From assembly GCF_006782915.1 (NCBI RefSeq), contig NZ_VCNP01000054.1:62001-126000 (forward strand): 64,000 nt of DNA, in the 5' to 3' direction. The translations under genes and the position numbers were made by a program. The DNA comes from Streptomyces calvus (GTDB lineage: Bacteria > Actinomycetota > Actinomycetes > Streptomycetales > Streptomycetaceae). The notes below the pieces were generated by a model, which saw only the letters and a program-made list of their open reading frames with translations, was not told the DNA's origin and searched no databases. Each line of letters starts with the position of its first letter. Position 1 is the first letter of the stretch. Of the stretch, positions 31,240 to 40,689 are shown in pieces.

Positions 31240-32451
31240 ATGAAGACGATCGACGAACTCCTCTCCGAAGGTGTCGCGGGCAAGCGGGTCTTCGTCCGCG
31301 CCGACCTCAACGTGCCGCTGGACGGCACCACCATCACCGACGACGGCCGCATCCGCGCCGTGCTGCCCACCGTGAAGGCCCTCGCCGACGCGGGCGCCCG
31401 CGTGGTCGTCGCCTCGCACCTGGGCCGCCCCAAGGGCGCCCCGGACCCCGCCTTCTCGCTCGCCCCCGCGGCCGCGCGCCTCGGTGAACTCCTCGGCAGC
31501 GACGTGGCCTTCGCGACCGACACGGTCGGCGAGTCCGCCGGCGCCACCGTCGCCGGCCTGGCCGACGGACAGGTCGCGGTCATCGAGAACCTGCGCTTCA
31601 ACGCCGGCGAGACCAGCAAGGACGACGCCGAGCGCGGCGCGTTCGCCGACCGTCTCGCCGCCCTCGCCGACGTCTACGTGGGCGACGGATTCGGTGCCGT
31701 GCACCGCAAGCACGCCTCGGTCTTCGACCTGCCGGCCCGCCTGCCGCACTACGCCGGTCACCTCATCGCCACCGAGGTCGGCGTGCTGCGCAAGCTCACC
31801 GACGACGTCAAGCGCCCCTACGTCGTCGCCCTCGGCGGCGCGAAGGTCTCCGACAAGCTCGCCGTGATCGACCAGCTGCTCGGCAAGGCCGACCGGCTCC
31901 TCATCGGCGGCGGCATGGCGTACACCTTCCTCAAGGCCAAGGGCTACGAGATCGGCAAGTCCCTGCTGCAGGAGGACCAGATCCCGGCCGTCCAGGAGTA
32001 CCTGGAGCGCGCCGAGAAGAACGGGGTCGAGCTGGTCCTGCCGGTCGACACGCTGGTCTCCGGGGAGTTCCCCGACCTGAAGGCCAAGGCCGCGACCCAC
32101 CCCACCACCGTCGCCGCGGACGCCATCCCGGCCGACCAGGAGGGCCTGGACATCGGTCCGGAGACCCGCAAGCTGTACGCCTCGAAGCTCGCCGACGCCG
32201 CCACCGTCTTCTGGAACGGCCCGATGGGCGTCTTCGAGCACCCCGACTACGCCGAGGGCACCAAGGCGGTCGCCCAGGCCCTCATCGACTCCCCGGGCTT
32301 CACCGTGGTGGGTGGCGGCGACTCCGCCGCCGCGGTCCGTACCCTGGGCTTCGACGAGCAGGCATTCGGCCACATCTCGACCGGCGGCGGCGCCTCCCTC
32401 GAATACCTCGAGGGCAAGACGCTCCCCGGCCTCGCCGCACTGGAGGACTGA
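31240..32451 (+). CDS. pgk: phosphoglycerate kinase
   Basis: Makes ATP from 1,3-bisphosphoglycerate. 403 residues with the N-domain RVFVRADLNVPLDG, SHLGRPKG, ENLRFNAGE and DGFGAVHRKHAS, and the nucleotide-binding C-domain ALGGAKVSDKL, FWNGPMGVFE and GGGDSAAAV...ISTGGGASLEYLEGK. The start at 31240 has AGGGAG 5 nt before it and gives the family N-terminus. tpiA begins 6 bp after its stop. Confidence 0.98.
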   Translation: MKTIDELLSEGVAGKRVFVRADLNVPLDGTTITDDGRIRAVLPTVKALADAGARVVVASHLGRPKGAPDPAFSLAPAAARLGELLGSDVAFATDTVGESAGATVAGLADGQVAVIENLRFNAGETSKDDAERGAFADRLAALADVYVGDGFGAVHRKHASVFDLPARLPHYAGHLIATEVGVLRKLTDDVKRPYVVALGGAKVSDKLAVIDQLLGKADRLLIGGGMAYTFLKAKGYEIGKSLLQEDQIPAVQEYLERAEKNGVELVLPVDTLVSGEFPDLKAKAATHPTTVAADAIPADQEGLDIGPETRKLYASKLADAATVFWNGPMGVFEHPDYAEGTKAVAQALIDSPGFTVVGGGDSAAAVRTLGFDEQAFGHISTGGGASLEYLEGKTLPGLAALED

Positions 32452-32457
32452 CCCTCA

Positions 32458-33234
32458 ATGACCACCCGTACGCCGCTGATGGCGGGCAACTGGAAGATGA
32501 ACCTCAACCACCTCGAGGCCATCGCCCACGTCCAGAAGCTCGCCTTCGCCCTGGCCGACAAGGACTACGAGGCCGTCGAGGTCGCCGTCCTGCCGCCCTT
32601 CACCGACCTGCGCTCCGTGCAGACCCTGGTCGACGGCGACAAGCTGAGGATCAAGTACGGCGCCCAGGACATCTCGGCGCACGACGGCGGTGCCTTCACC
32701 GGCGAGATCTCCGGCCCCATGCTGGCCAAGCTGAAGTGCACCTACGTGGCGATCGGCCACTCCGAGCGCCGCCAGTACCACGCCGAGACCGACGAGATCG
32801 TCAACGCGAAGGTGAAGGCCGCCTACAAGCACGGCATCACCCCCATCCTCTGCGTCGGCGAGGAGCTGGAGGTCCGCGAGGCGGGCAACCACGTCGCGCA
32901 CACCCTCGCCCAGGTCGAGGGCGGTCTGAAGGACCTCCCGGCCGAGCAGGCCGAGACGATCGTCATCGCCTACGAGCCCGTGTGGGCCATCGGCACCGGC
33001 AAGGTCTGCGGTGCCGCGGACGCGCAGGAGGTCTGCGCCGCCATCCGCGGCAAGCTCGCCGAGCTGTACTCGCAGGAGCTGGCCGACAAGGTCCGCATCC
33101 AGTACGGCGGCTCGGTCAAGTCCGGCAACGTCGCGGAGATCATGGCGCAGGCCGACATCGACGGCGCGCTGGTCGGCGGCGCCTCGCTGGACGCCGACGA
33201 GTTCGTCAAGATCGTTCGTTTCCGCGACCAGTGA
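32458..33234 (+). CDS. tpiA: triosephosphate isomerase
   Basis: Interconverts dihydroxyacetone phosphate and glyceraldehyde-3-phosphate. 258 residues: substrate Lys in [10 protein letters not shown] (Lys13), catalytic His in IGHSERRQ, catalytic Glu in [12 protein letters not shown], phosphate loops [11 protein letters not shown] and LVGGASL. Translation is probably coupled to pgk, whose stop is 6 bp upstream. Confidence 0.98.
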   Translation: MTTRTPLMAGNWKMNLNHLEAIAHVQKLAFALADKDYEAVEVAVLPPFTDLRSVQTLVDGDKLRIKYGAQDISAHDGGAFTGEISGPMLAKLKCTYVAIGHSERRQYHAETDEIVNAKVKAAYKHGITPILCVGEELEVREAGNHVAHTLAQVEGGLKDLPAEQAETIVIAYEPVWAIGTGKVCGAADAQEVCAAIRGKLAELYSQELADKVRIQYGGSVKSGNVAEIMAQADIDGALVGGASLDADEFVKIVRFRDQ

Positions 33235-33329
33235 GTATGCGCTAGCGGCGATCCGTCGTACCCTTGCGGGGTCCAGCAGTGTGCTGGGCCCCGCGTCGTC
33301 CATCCGCATCCGAGGAAGTTGGTCCAGCC

Positions 33330-33566
33330 GTGGTTCTGGGGTTCTCCATCGCCCTGATCGTCTTCAGCCTGCTGCTGATGCTGCTGGTGCTGATGCACAA
33401 GGGAAAGGGCGGCGGCCTCTCCGACATGTTCGGTGGTGGCATGCAGTCCTCCGTCGGCGGCTCCTCGGTCGCCGAGCGCAACCTCGACCGGATCACCGTC
33501 GTGATCGGTCTGCTGTGGTTCGCGTGCATCGTCGTGCTCGGCATCATGATGAAGATGAACAACTGA
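33330..33566 (+). CDS. secG: preprotein translocase subunit SecG
   Basis: Small accessory subunit of the SecYEG channel, 78 residues. Two transmembrane helices (VVLGFSIALIVFSLLLMLLVLM and TVVIGLLWFACIVVLGIMM) flank the conserved cytosolic loop KGKGGGLSDMFGGG. GTG at 33330 with GAGGAAG 11 nt upstream. It commonly follows tpiA in actinomycetes. Confidence 0.93.
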   Translation: MVLGFSIALIVFSLLLMLLVLMHKGKGGGLSDMFGGGMQSSVGGSSVAERNLDRITVVIGLLWFACIVVLGIMMKMNN

Positions 33567-33610
33567 CCGAGGGCATGATCACCCGCATTCCCACGCATTC
33601 CCCACGTAAG

Positions 33611-33655
33611 GCCCCATGTTCGGTACGCGCAGCTGAGCGCGGCCTATCATGGGGC
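33611..33655 (+). terminator. composite hairpin after secG
   Basis: GCCCCATG (33611-33618) pairs with CATGGGGC (33648-33655), with an inner GCGC/GCGC hairpin around AGCTGA. It lies 45 bp after secG and could end the gap-secG transcript. Weak by Streptomyces standards. Confidence 0.4.
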
Positions 33656-33727
33656 TTGCGTCTGGCTGCGGGGGAGGTAACTCCCATCACTGGACGCGCG
33701 TTGGGCCTTACGTAGACTGAGGCGCTC

Positions 33728-33760
33728 GCAGCGAAGCGGTACGCCGACTCGCTTCGCTGC
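33728..33760 (+). other. leader hairpin upstream of the RbpA-like gene
   Basis: Perfect 11-bp inverted repeat GCAGCGAAGCG (33728-33738) / CGCTTCGCTGC (33750-33760) with an 11-nt loop, 25 nt before the GTG start and just before the ribosome site AGGGAG. A regulatory role in translation or mRNA stability is an inference. Confidence 0.5.
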
Positions 33761-33784
33761 ACCATCACGCAGGGAGTTACGACC

Positions 33785-34120
33785 GTGGCAAGTGGCAACG
33801 CGATTCGGGGAAGCCGGGTCGGGGCGGGGCCGATGGGCGAGGCCGAGCGCGGCGAGTCCGCGCCGCGGCTGCGCATCTCCTTCTGGTGCTCCAACGGGCA
33901 CGAGACACAGCCGAGCTTCGCCAGCGACGCGCAGGTGCCCGACACCTGGGACTGCCCCCGCTGCGGCTTTCCGGCCGGACAGGACCCCGACAACCCGCCG
34001 GACCCGCCGCGCACCGAGCCGTACAAGACGCACCTCGCCTATGTGCGCGAGCGGCGCAGCGACGCGGACGGCGAGGCGATCCTCGCCGAGGCGCTCGCCA
34101 AGCTGCGGGGCGAGATCTAA
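33785..34120 (+). CDS. RbpA-family RNA polymerase-binding protein (paralogue)
   Basis: 111 residues with the RbpA core: a zinc-ribbon-like [13 protein letters not shown]...[11 protein letters not shown] (Cys-His-Cys-Cys ligands), and the C-terminal sigma-interacting helix segment [32 protein letters not shown]. RbpA stabilises housekeeping-sigma holoenzyme and open complexes in actinobacteria. The N-terminal tail [15 protein letters not shown] with MGEAERGES differs from the classic RbpA, so this is probably the second paralogue rather than the main one. GTG at 33785, AGGGAG 8 nt upstream. Confidence 0.85.
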   Translation: MASGNAIRGSRVGAGPMGEAERGESAPRLRISFWCSNGHETQPSFASDAQVPDTWDCPRCGFPAGQDPDNPPDPPRTEPYKTHLAYVRERRSDADGEAILAEALAKLRGEI

Positions 34121-34242
34121 CACCTTCCTGCCCCGGCGGTCTCCTTCTGTCGCCTTCAGTCTTCTTCTCGTTCACCGCTGATCAATTAGGTTGGGAACAG
34201 CCGGGACAGCGGGGACACCAAGGAAGAAGGCTGAAGTCCGAG

Positions 34243-35895
34243 ATGAACGCAGACGGCCGTATCAGGCTCAACCAGACGCCCGAGTGGACCGCTCTGGCCA
34301 AGCACCGTGAGGAGCTCGGCGAGGTGCGGCTGCGCGAGCTGTTCGCCGCCGACCCCGGCCGCGGCACCGCGTACACCCTCCGCGTCGGTGACCTGTACGT
34401 CGACTACTCCAAGCACCTGGTCACCGACGGGACGCTGGCGCTGCTGCGGGAGCTGGCCGCGGCGACCGATGTGTTCGGGCTGCGGGACGCGATGTTCCGC
34501 GGGGAGCGGATCAACACCACCGAGGACCGGGCCGTGCTGCACACGGCGCTGCGCGCGCCGCGTGAGGCGGTGGTCGAGGTGGACGGTGAGAACGTGGTGC
34601 CGGCCGTGCCCGCGGTGCTGGACCGGATGGCCGCCTTCGCCGAGCGGGTCCGTTCCGGCGAGGGGACCGGCCACACCGGCCGGCGCATCCGCCACGTCGT
34701 CAACATCGGCATCGGCGGCCCCGACCTGGGCCCCGCGATGGCGTACGAGGAGCTGCGCCCCTACACCGCGCGCGACCTGACCTTCCGGTTCGTGTCCAAC
34801 GTGGACGGCGCCGCCCTGCACGAGGCCACCCGTGACCTCGACCCGGCCGAGACGCTGTTCATCGTCGCCTCGAGGACGTTCACCACCATCGAGACGGTCA
34901 CCAACGCCCCCTCCGCGCGCACGTGGCTGCTGGACGCCCTGGGGGACGAGGCCGCCGTCGCCCGCCACTTCGTCGCCCTGTCGACCAACGCCGGCAAGGT
35001 CGCCGACTTCGGCATCGACACGGCCAATATGTTCGAGTTCTGGGACTGGGACGGGGGACGCTACTCCTACGACTCGGCGATCGGCCTGTCCCTGATGATC
35101 GCCATCGGCCCGGACCGCTTCCGTGAGATGCTCGACGGCTTCCGCATCGTCGACGAACACTTCCGCCCCGCGCCCGCCGAGGCCAACGTCCCGCTGCTGC
35201 TGGGCCTGCTGGGCATCTGGTACAACAACTTCTTCGACGCGCAGTCGCACGCGGTGCTGCCGTACGCGCACTACCTGTCGAAGTTCACCGCCTCCCTCCA
35301 GCAGCTCGACATGGAGTCCAACGGCAAGTACGTCGGCCGGGGCGGGCGCGAGGTGGAGTGGCAGACGGGGCCGGGGGTGGGGGGCACGCCGGGCACGCAC
35401 GGGCAGGACGCCTACTACCAGTTGATCCACCAGGGCACCAAGCTGATCCCCGCCGACTTCATCGGCTTCGCCGAGCCGGTCGCCGAGCTGAGCGACGGAC
35501 TCAAGGCGCAGCACGACCTGCTGATGGCCAACTTCTTCGCCCAGACGCAGGCGCTGGCCTTCGGCAAGACCCCGGACGAGGTACGCGGCGAAGGCGTGCC
35601 GGAGGAACTGGTCCCGCACAAGACGTTCAAGGGCAACCACCCCACCACCACGATCCTGGCGCGGGAGCTGACGCCGTCGGTGCTCGGCCAGCTCGTCGCG
35701 CTCTACGAGCACAAGGTGTTCGTGCAGGGCGCGGTCTGGAACATCGACTCCTTCGACCAGTGGGGCGTCGAACTCGGCAAGGTCCTCGCCAAGCGCGTCG
35801 AGCCCGCCCTCACCGAAGGCGCCAAGGTGCCCGGCCTGGACGCCTCCACGACGGCGCTGGTCGCCACGTACCGGGAGCTGCGCGGACGGCAGTGA
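34243..35895 (+). CDS. pgi: glucose-6-phosphate isomerase
   Basis: Interconverts glucose-6-phosphate and fructose-6-phosphate at the branch between glycolysis and the pentose phosphate pathway encoded nearby. 550 residues, full length: [55 protein letters not shown] with the catalytic Glu region, [11 protein letters not shown] and [10 protein letters not shown] with the catalytic Lys. Two departures from the usual signature: SRTFTT instead of SKTFTT, and HGQDAYYQ where GQHAFYQ is typical. ATG at 34243; AAGGAAGAAGG lies rather far (13 nt) upstream. A hairpin follows. Confidence 0.95.
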   Translation: MNADGRIRLNQTPEWTALAKHREELGEVRLRELFAADPGRGTAYTLRVGDLYVDYSKHLVTDGTLALLRELAAATDVFGLRDAMFRGERINTTEDRAVLHTALRAPREAVVEVDGENVVPAVPAVLDRMAAFAERVRSGEGTGHTGRRIRHVVNIGIGGPDLGPAMAYEELRPYTARDLTFRFVSNVDGAALHEATRDLDPAETLFIVASRTFTTIETVTNAPSARTWLLDALGDEAAVARHFVALSTNAGKVADFGIDTANMFEFWDWDGGRYSYDSAIGLSLMIAIGPDRFREMLDGFRIVDEHFRPAPAEANVPLLLGLLGIWYNNFFDAQSHAVLPYAHYLSKFTASLQQLDMESNGKYVGRGGREVEWQTGPGVGGTPGTHGQDAYYQLIHQGTKLIPADFIGFAEPVAELSDGLKAQHDLLMANFFAQTQALAFGKTPDEVRGEGVPEELVPHKTFKGNHPTTTILARELTPSVLGQLVALYEHKVFVQGAVWNIDSFDQWGVELGKVLAKRVEPALTEGAKVPGLDASTTALVATYRELRGRQ

Positions 35896-35902
35896 GGCCG
35901 CC

Positions 35903-35940
35903 ACGGGAAAGCGGACGGCAGCACGCCGTCCGCTTCCCGT
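35903..35940 (+). terminator. terminator after pgi
   Basis: ACGGGAAAGCGGACGG (35903-35918) pairs with CCGTCCGCTTCCCGT (35926-35940) with one bulged A and a 7-nt loop, 8 bp after the pgi stop. Confidence 0.82.
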
Positions 35941-35985
35941 AGAATCCACGGCGTTCATCACAGCGAGCGCTCGGGGGAGCACAAG

Positions 35986-36939
35986 GTGGCACGTACGCGT
36001 GGGAGTTGGACCGGCGGTGGCTTGACCCCCAAGTCCGTTCTGATGCCCCATCACTTCGCGCAGGCGGTGTTCCACCCGGCGTGGATCCCCGATTCGCTCG
36101 ACCCGAAGATCGAGCGGCTCAAGCGCTTCCGGATCATCGCGGGCGCGGTGGCCTCGCTGGGTGTCTACACCTTCGTCGAGGGCGGATTCGCCGTCACGGA
36201 GCTGCTGGAGAACGCGCTGACCGCCTCGGTGGTGCTGCTGTTCCTCACCCCGATGACGGTCGGCGTGATGCTCTTCGTGTGGCGGCGCACCGGCACGGCA
36301 CGGCAGTTGAGAGTGCCGCTGTTCAACGCCCTGAAACTGCTGCTGCTGTTCGTCGGCTGCGTCGTCGCCCTGGTGTTGCTGGTGCAGACGACGAACTCGG
36401 CGGGCGGCAACTTCGCCGTGATCATGGGCGCGGGCCTGACGATGATGTGGATGCTCATCTTCGTGGCCTACGGAGCCGTGCGGGTCTCCGGCAACTTCTT
36501 CGGCACGGCCGCCGTGCACCGCTGCCTGCCCGCCCTGCTCGCCACGGTGACCAGCTGGCTGATGGCCATTCCCGACCTCGTCACCGGTGACCTGCACGGA
36601 CTCAGCCTCACCATGGGCGTCGTCTTCATCCTGGGCGCCCCGGTCACGGTCACCGCGATCGCCCTGGTGGAGATGGGCCGGCTGAAGCGCCGCTACGGCA
36701 TCCGGCTCGGCGCCCACCCGGCGAGCCTCCCGCCGATCCCGGGCCTCCCGCCGCTCCCCGGTCACCCGCCGATGCCGCCCACGACCGGACTGCCGTACCT
36801 CCCGCCGCAGGGCAACCCCTACGGCCAGCCGTACGCGCCCGGCGGCGGCAACCCGTACGCGCCCGGCGCCGGCAACCCGTACGTCGCGCACCCGCAGCCG
36901 CCGTACAACCCGCCGCCGCAGCGCCCCTACGGCAGCTGA
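35986..36939 (+). CDS. polytopic membrane protein with Pro/Gly/Tyr-rich tail
   Basis: 317 residues, no recognised family. About six transmembrane helices between residues 48 and 225 (for example IIAGAVASLGVYTFVEGGF, LLLLFVGCVVALVLLVQ, GLTMMWMLIFVAYGAV). A cytosolic-looking tail follows from about 240, made of PPIPGLPPLPGHPP and repeated NPYAPG/NPYGQPYAPGG units. Such tails occur on many actinobacterial membrane proteins and are presumably disordered. GTG at 35986 with GGGGGAG 7 nt upstream. It stands alone between the pgi terminator and a convergent ABC exporter operon. Confidence 0.75.
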   Translation: MARTRGSWTGGGLTPKSVLMPHHFAQAVFHPAWIPDSLDPKIERLKRFRIIAGAVASLGVYTFVEGGFAVTELLENALTASVVLLFLTPMTVGVMLFVWRRTGTARQLRVPLFNALKLLLLFVGCVVALVLLVQTTNSAGGNFAVIMGAGLTMMWMLIFVAYGAVRVSGNFFGTAAVHRCLPALLATVTSWLMAIPDLVTGDLHGLSLTMGVVFILGAPVTVTAIALVEMGRLKRRYGIRLGAHPASLPPIPGLPPLPGHPPMPPTTGLPYLPPQGNPYGQPYAPGGGNPYAPGAGNPYVAHPQPPYNPPPQRPYGS

Positions 36940-36972
36940 CCGGCCCGGACGGCCGACCGGCCGGGACGGGAC

Positions 36973-39255
36973 TCAGGCCACCGCGCTCAGCGTGTCCGCC
37001 AGACGCCGCCGGGCGGCGCGCGCGGCCGGGAGCGCGGCGAGCGCGGCGGCGCCCAGCACGGCGGCCGTGCCGAGCAGCACCAGGATCGCGGGGGAGGGGC
37101 CCCGGGCGATGCCGGCGCCGATACCGCTCGACCGGCCCTGGGCGTCGATCAGCCAGTGCGCCAGCGGCAGCCCCAGGGCCATGGCCAGCAGGACGGCCGC
37201 GAAGGCCGTGGCGGCGGTGGCCGTGACCGTGACGGCGGTGATCTGCCGCGGGGACAGACCGATGGCCTTGAGCGCCAGCAGGTCCCGCTCGCCCTCGCGG
37301 ACCGTGCCGCCGATCGCCGTCAGCAGCTCGATCAGCCCGATCAGGGCGAGGATCGCGACCAGCCCGAGCACGACCGCGCGCAGCGGTGACAGCCCGTCGG
37401 CCGGATTGGCCACGGTGTGCACGTCCAGGTGGCCGCGGCCCGCCCCGGCCAGCCGCGCGGCGACCGCACCCGGGTCGGCCCCGGGCTCCAGGCGGAGCTG
37501 GTAGAGGCTCGGCCGCAACTGCGGATCGTTGGCGCGCAGCGTGTCGAGCGAGGTGGAGATGACCCGGCCGGCGTTCTCCGGCTCGATGCTGCGCCCGACG
37601 ATGTGCAGGATCTGCGGCTGGTCGCCCACGGTCATCCGCACCCAGTCGCCCACCTCGACGTGCAGCAGGTCCAGCAGCCCCTGCCCGGCCACCGCCTCGT
37701 CCGGACCGCGCGCGGCCCGGCCCTCGGCCAGCGTGAACGGATACGGTTCCTGCCGGGTGCCGAGGCCGCGCAGCGCGATGGTGGCGGTCTGGCCGGGCAC
37801 CAGCGCGGCCACCTCCACACCCGGATGGGCGGCGGCGACCTGCGGATCCCGCTCCAGCAGGGCGCGGGTCTCCCGGTCGCTCAGCGAGGCGTCCGCGCGC
37901 ACGCTGAGCGCCGTGGGCAGACCCATCCGCTCGGGGTTGCTGTGGAAGCGGTCGATGGTGGTCCACGCGCTGAGCGCCACGACGATCAGCAGCAGCGGCA
38001 GCGCCAGCCTGGCCACCGCGCCCAGGGCACGAGGGCGGCGCGTGAACGCCTTGTGCCAGCCCAGGACCAGCGCCGGCGGCACCCGCGCGCCCAGCGCCCG
38101 CCGCGCCACACCGGTCAGCCGGCCGGCCGGTGCCGCCGCCGGACGCGGCACCGGCACCGGCGGCACCCGGCCCGCACGCCAGGCGGCCAGTCCCGTGGTC
38201 GCACCGATGAACAGCACCGCCGCCACCGGCACCACGAACAGCGCCACCGTGTGCCCGGGCAGCCCCTGCCACACGGCGACCGCGTCGCCGAGCCGCCCCG
38301 GCACCCCGCTGCCCAGCGCCTCGGTGAGCACTGCGGCGGCCACAGCGCCGAGCAGCGCGTAGAGCAGGTGCTGGATGAGGAAGACCCGCACGACCTGGCC
38401 GGGCGTGAAGCCGATCGCCTTGAGGATGGAGATGTCCCGCAGATGCCCCCGGATCCGGGTGGCGATCGCCCCGTGCACGGCGAACCCGGCGGCGACCAGC
38501 GCGCCCAGGCCGAACAGCCCGAGCACCTGGCCGAGCAGCCGGTTGTCGCCCTGTGCCTCGGCGCGGGCCTGCTGCCAGGTGGCGACCTCGCCGATCGCCC
38601 CGGCGCCCAGCTCGGTCACCGCCCGCTGCACGGCGTACCCGGTGTCGCCCGGGTCGGTCAGCCGCAGCCCGACCACCTGGCCGTCCGGGGCCGCCACGGC
38701 CGACGGCAGGGCCCACACCAGGCCGCTGCGCTCACCCGGCCGGTAGCGCGGCTCGGCACTGTCGGCGACGCCCACGACGGTCAGCCGGCGGGCGGTGCCG
38801 GGCACGGTGAGCGTGTCACCGGGCGCCGTCAGCAGCGCGCGGGCGAGCCGGCTCTCCAGGACGACGCCGTCGGGGGTGGCCGGGTCCAGCCAGCGCCCGG
38901 AGGCGAGCAGCGGGCGGCCCACCTCGGGCCGGGCGGAGGTGCCGCGCAGTTCGGCGGAGGCCCGGCCGGCCCGCGAGGCGAGGGTGAGCGAGGAGGTCGG
39001 GTAGGGGCCGGCGACCGCGTCCACGCCGTCCAGGTCGGCCAGCCTGCCCGCGTCGGCGGAGGCGGTGGTGTGCAGCGTGACGTGCGCGCCGTGCGCCTGG
39101 GTGAAGACCCGCTGCCAGGGGTTGGTCGCATAGCCGAACAGGGCCGTGGCCAGCAGCAGCGAGGCGACGATGCCCGCGGTGGCGAGCACCAGGAACAGCG
39201 CCTCGCCGCGGTGCGTCCGCAGATCGGAGTGCGCCCAGCGCAGCGTCGCTCGCAC
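36973..39255 (-). CDS. FtsX/MacB-type ABC transporter permease
   Basis: 760-residue permease with two FtsX-like modules: a first helix (GEALFLVLATAGIVASLLLATALFGYA), a large extracellular region, three central helices (LGLFGLGALVAAGFAVHGAIATRI... with IRDISILKAIGF-like coupling segment LRDISILKAIGFTPGQV), a second extracellular region, and a C-terminal triplet with the matching coupling segment RDLLALKAIGLSPRQI. It probably moves a lipid or lipoprotein-like substrate or acts as a mechanotransmission exporter. It pairs with the ATPase upstream. GTG at 39255 with GGAAGGGC about 10 nt upstream. Confidence 0.88.
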   Translation of the reverse strand: MRATLRWAHSDLRTHRGEALFLVLATAGIVASLLLATALFGYATNPWQRVFTQAHGAHVTLHTTASADAGRLADLDGVDAVAGPYPTSSLTLASRAGRASAELRGTSARPEVGRPLLASGRWLDPATPDGVVLESRLARALLTAPGDTLTVPGTARRLTVVGVADSAEPRYRPGERSGLVWALPSAVAAPDGQVVGLRLTDPGDTGYAVQRAVTELGAGAIGEVATWQQARAEAQGDNRLLGQVLGLFGLGALVAAGFAVHGAIATRIRGHLRDISILKAIGFTPGQVVRVFLIQHLLYALLGAVAAAVLTEALGSGVPGRLGDAVAVWQGLPGHTVALFVVPVAAVLFIGATTGLAAWRAGRVPPVPVPRPAAAPAGRLTGVARRALGARVPPALVLGWHKAFTRRPRALGAVARLALPLLLIVVALSAWTTIDRFHSNPERMGLPTALSVRADASLSDRETRALLERDPQVAAAHPGVEVAALVPGQTATIALRGLGTRQEPYPFTLAEGRAARGPDEAVAGQGLLDLLHVEVGDWVRMTVGDQPQILHIVGRSIEPENAGRVISTSLDTLRANDPQLRPSLYQLRLEPGADPGAVAARLAGAGRGHLDVHTVANPADGLSPLRAVVLGLVAILALIGLIELLTAIGGTVREGERDLLALKAIGLSPRQITAVTVTATAATAFAAVLLAMALGLPLAHWLIDAQGRSSGIGAGIARGPSPAILVLLGTAAVLGAAALAALPAARAARRRLADTLSAVA

Positions 39256-39297
39256 CGGCCTCAGCCCTTCCGCGCGGGGCGGTCGTTCACGCGCATG

Positions 39298-40050
39298 TCA
39301 GTCCCTGAGCTCCAGCACACCCGAGGCTCCCCGCCGGCGCGGCGCCGGACCGGCGTCGAGTGCGGCGTCGTCGGCGATCCGGCCGTCGAAGAAGCTGATC
39401 ACCCGGTCCGCGGCGCTCGCCAGCCGGGCGTCGTGCGTGACCAGCAGGATCGTCTGCCCGCGCTGGTGGAAGCGGGACAGCAGCCGCATCACCTCGCGGG
39501 TGCCCTTGCTGTCCAGGCTGCCCGCGGGCTCGTCCGCCAGCAGCAGCGGCGGGTGGTTGACCAGCGCCCGGGCCAGCGCGACCCGCTGCTGCTCACCGCC
39601 GGACAGCTCGCCCGGCATGCTCCGCTCCTTGCCCTCCAGCCCCAGCTCGGCCAGGAGTTCCTCGCGTCCGGCGCGGGCCTTCTTCGGCGACACCCCGGCG
39701 AGCAGCGCCGGCAGCTCGACGTTGTCGGCGACCGACAGGTCGGAGACGAGGTTGAAGAACTGGAAGACGATCCCGATGCGCTTGCGGCGCTCCACCGCCC
39801 AGCGGGCCTCGCTGTAGCCGTCGGTGCGTTCGCCGTCCAGCCAGATGCTGCCCGCGTCGGGCCGCTGGAGCCCGCCGAGCAGGTGCAGCAGGGTCGACTT
39901 GCCGGCGCCGGACGGGCCGGTGATCGCCACGAACTCGCCGCGCGCCACCCGCAGGTCGACCCCGCGCACGGCGTGCGCCGGAGCGCCCTCGCCGTGGTGC
40001 GTCTTGGCCAGGCCTTCGGCGCGCAGCACGGGAGCGGGACTGTCGCTCAC
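39298..40050 (-). CDS. MacB/LolD-type ABC transporter ATPase
   Basis: 250-residue ATPase: Walker A GPSGAGKSTLLHLLGG, Q-loop VFQFFNLVSDLSVADNV, signature LSGGEQQRVALARAL, Walker B LLLADEPAGSLDS, and H-loop LLVTHD. The length and the NLV...NVELP segment fit the MacB/LolD group that works with FtsX-type permeases, here the next gene. GTG at 40050 overlaps the padR stop (GTGA), so it is translationally coupled to its regulator. Confidence 0.93.
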   Translation of the reverse strand: MSDSPAPVLRAEGLAKTHHGEGAPAHAVRGVDLRVARGEFVAITGPSGAGKSTLLHLLGGLQRPDAGSIWLDGERTDGYSEARWAVERRKRIGIVFQFFNLVSDLSVADNVELPALLAGVSPKKARAGREELLAELGLEGKERSMPGELSGGEQQRVALARALVNHPPLLLADEPAGSLDSKGTREVMRLLSRFHQRGQTILLVTHDARLASAADRVISFFDGRIADDAALDAGPAPRRRGASGVLELRD

Positions 40051-40562
40051 TCCAGCTCCTCCAGCTCCTCCTGGCACCGCTCCAGCCAGTCGAGGTCGGC
40101 CTGCAGATGCAGCATCGCGCCCTCGATCAGCAGATGGGAGATGCGGTTCTCCCGGTCCTCGGCGGCGGCCAGTTTCGACAACTGCCGCATGGTGTTCAGG
40201 TACTGGCGCCGCTGCTTGTTGATCAGCGCGATCTGGTCGGCGAGTCCGGTCCGCGGGGCCAGGGCCAGTTTCATGAAGAACTCGTCCCGCACCCGGGGTT
40301 CGTCCGCCGTCTCCTCGTACCAGGCGCGCAGCGCCTCCCGCCCGGCGTCGGTGAGGTGGTAGACCTTCTTGTTGGGCCGGCCGGCCTGCTCGACGTCCTC
40401 GCCCTCGATCAGTCCCGTCTTCTCGAGACGGCCGAGGGTGACGTAGATCTGGCCGACGTTCGGCTGAGGGTACGCGGCGCCCAGCAGTTGCTCAAGGTCC
40501 TGCTTGAGCTCGTAGCCGTGGGCCGCGCCGCGGGCGAGCAGAGCCAGGAGGTGCAGCCGCAC
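40047..40562 (-). CDS. PadR-family transcriptional regulator
   Basis: 171-residue repressor: winged helix (LALLARGAAHGYELKQDLEQLL, GQIYVTLGRLEKTGLI, YHLTDAGREALRAWYEE) and the helical C-terminal dimerisation domain of the PadR-s2/Vir type. It probably represses its own operon with the downstream ABC exporter and releases on binding a small toxic compound. GTG at 40562 follows GGAGGAG by 7 nt. An AT-rich palindrome at 40619-40633 is a candidate operator. Confidence 0.9.
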   Translation of the reverse strand: MRLHLLALLARGAAHGYELKQDLEQLLGAAYPQPNVGQIYVTLGRLEKTGLIEGEDVEQAGRPNKKVYHLTDAGREALRAWYEETADEPRVRDEFFMKLALAPRTGLADQIALINKQRRQYLNTMRQLSKLAAAEDRENRISHLLIEGAMLHLQADLDWLERCQEELEELE

Positions 40563-40618
40563 TCGAGCTCTCCTCCTCGGGGCTTTTGGGTAATGTGCCG
40601 CAGGGCCTAGTATCGCCC

Positions 40619-40633
40619 ATACCTAACAGGTAT
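40619..40633. promoter_or_regulatory. palindrome in the padR / binding-protein divergent region
   Basis: ATACCT-AAC-AGGTAT, a perfect 6-bp dyad that continues into TATACAT. It lies 57 bp before padR and 57 bp before the binding protein on the other strand, so it could serve PadR or the sugar regulon. It shares TACCTAAC with two sites near the glucosidase gene. Confidence 0.55.
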
Positions 40634-40689
40634 ACATGGCAGCTGACCCGGGCAAGGGTGCCCGGGTGCCGGTGTACAGGGAGGAACCT

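Noticed and set aside
37417-40362. 981-codon plus-strand frame across the FtsX permease and ABC ATPase
   Set aside because: It is antisense to three genes with clear motifs and has no recognisable domain.
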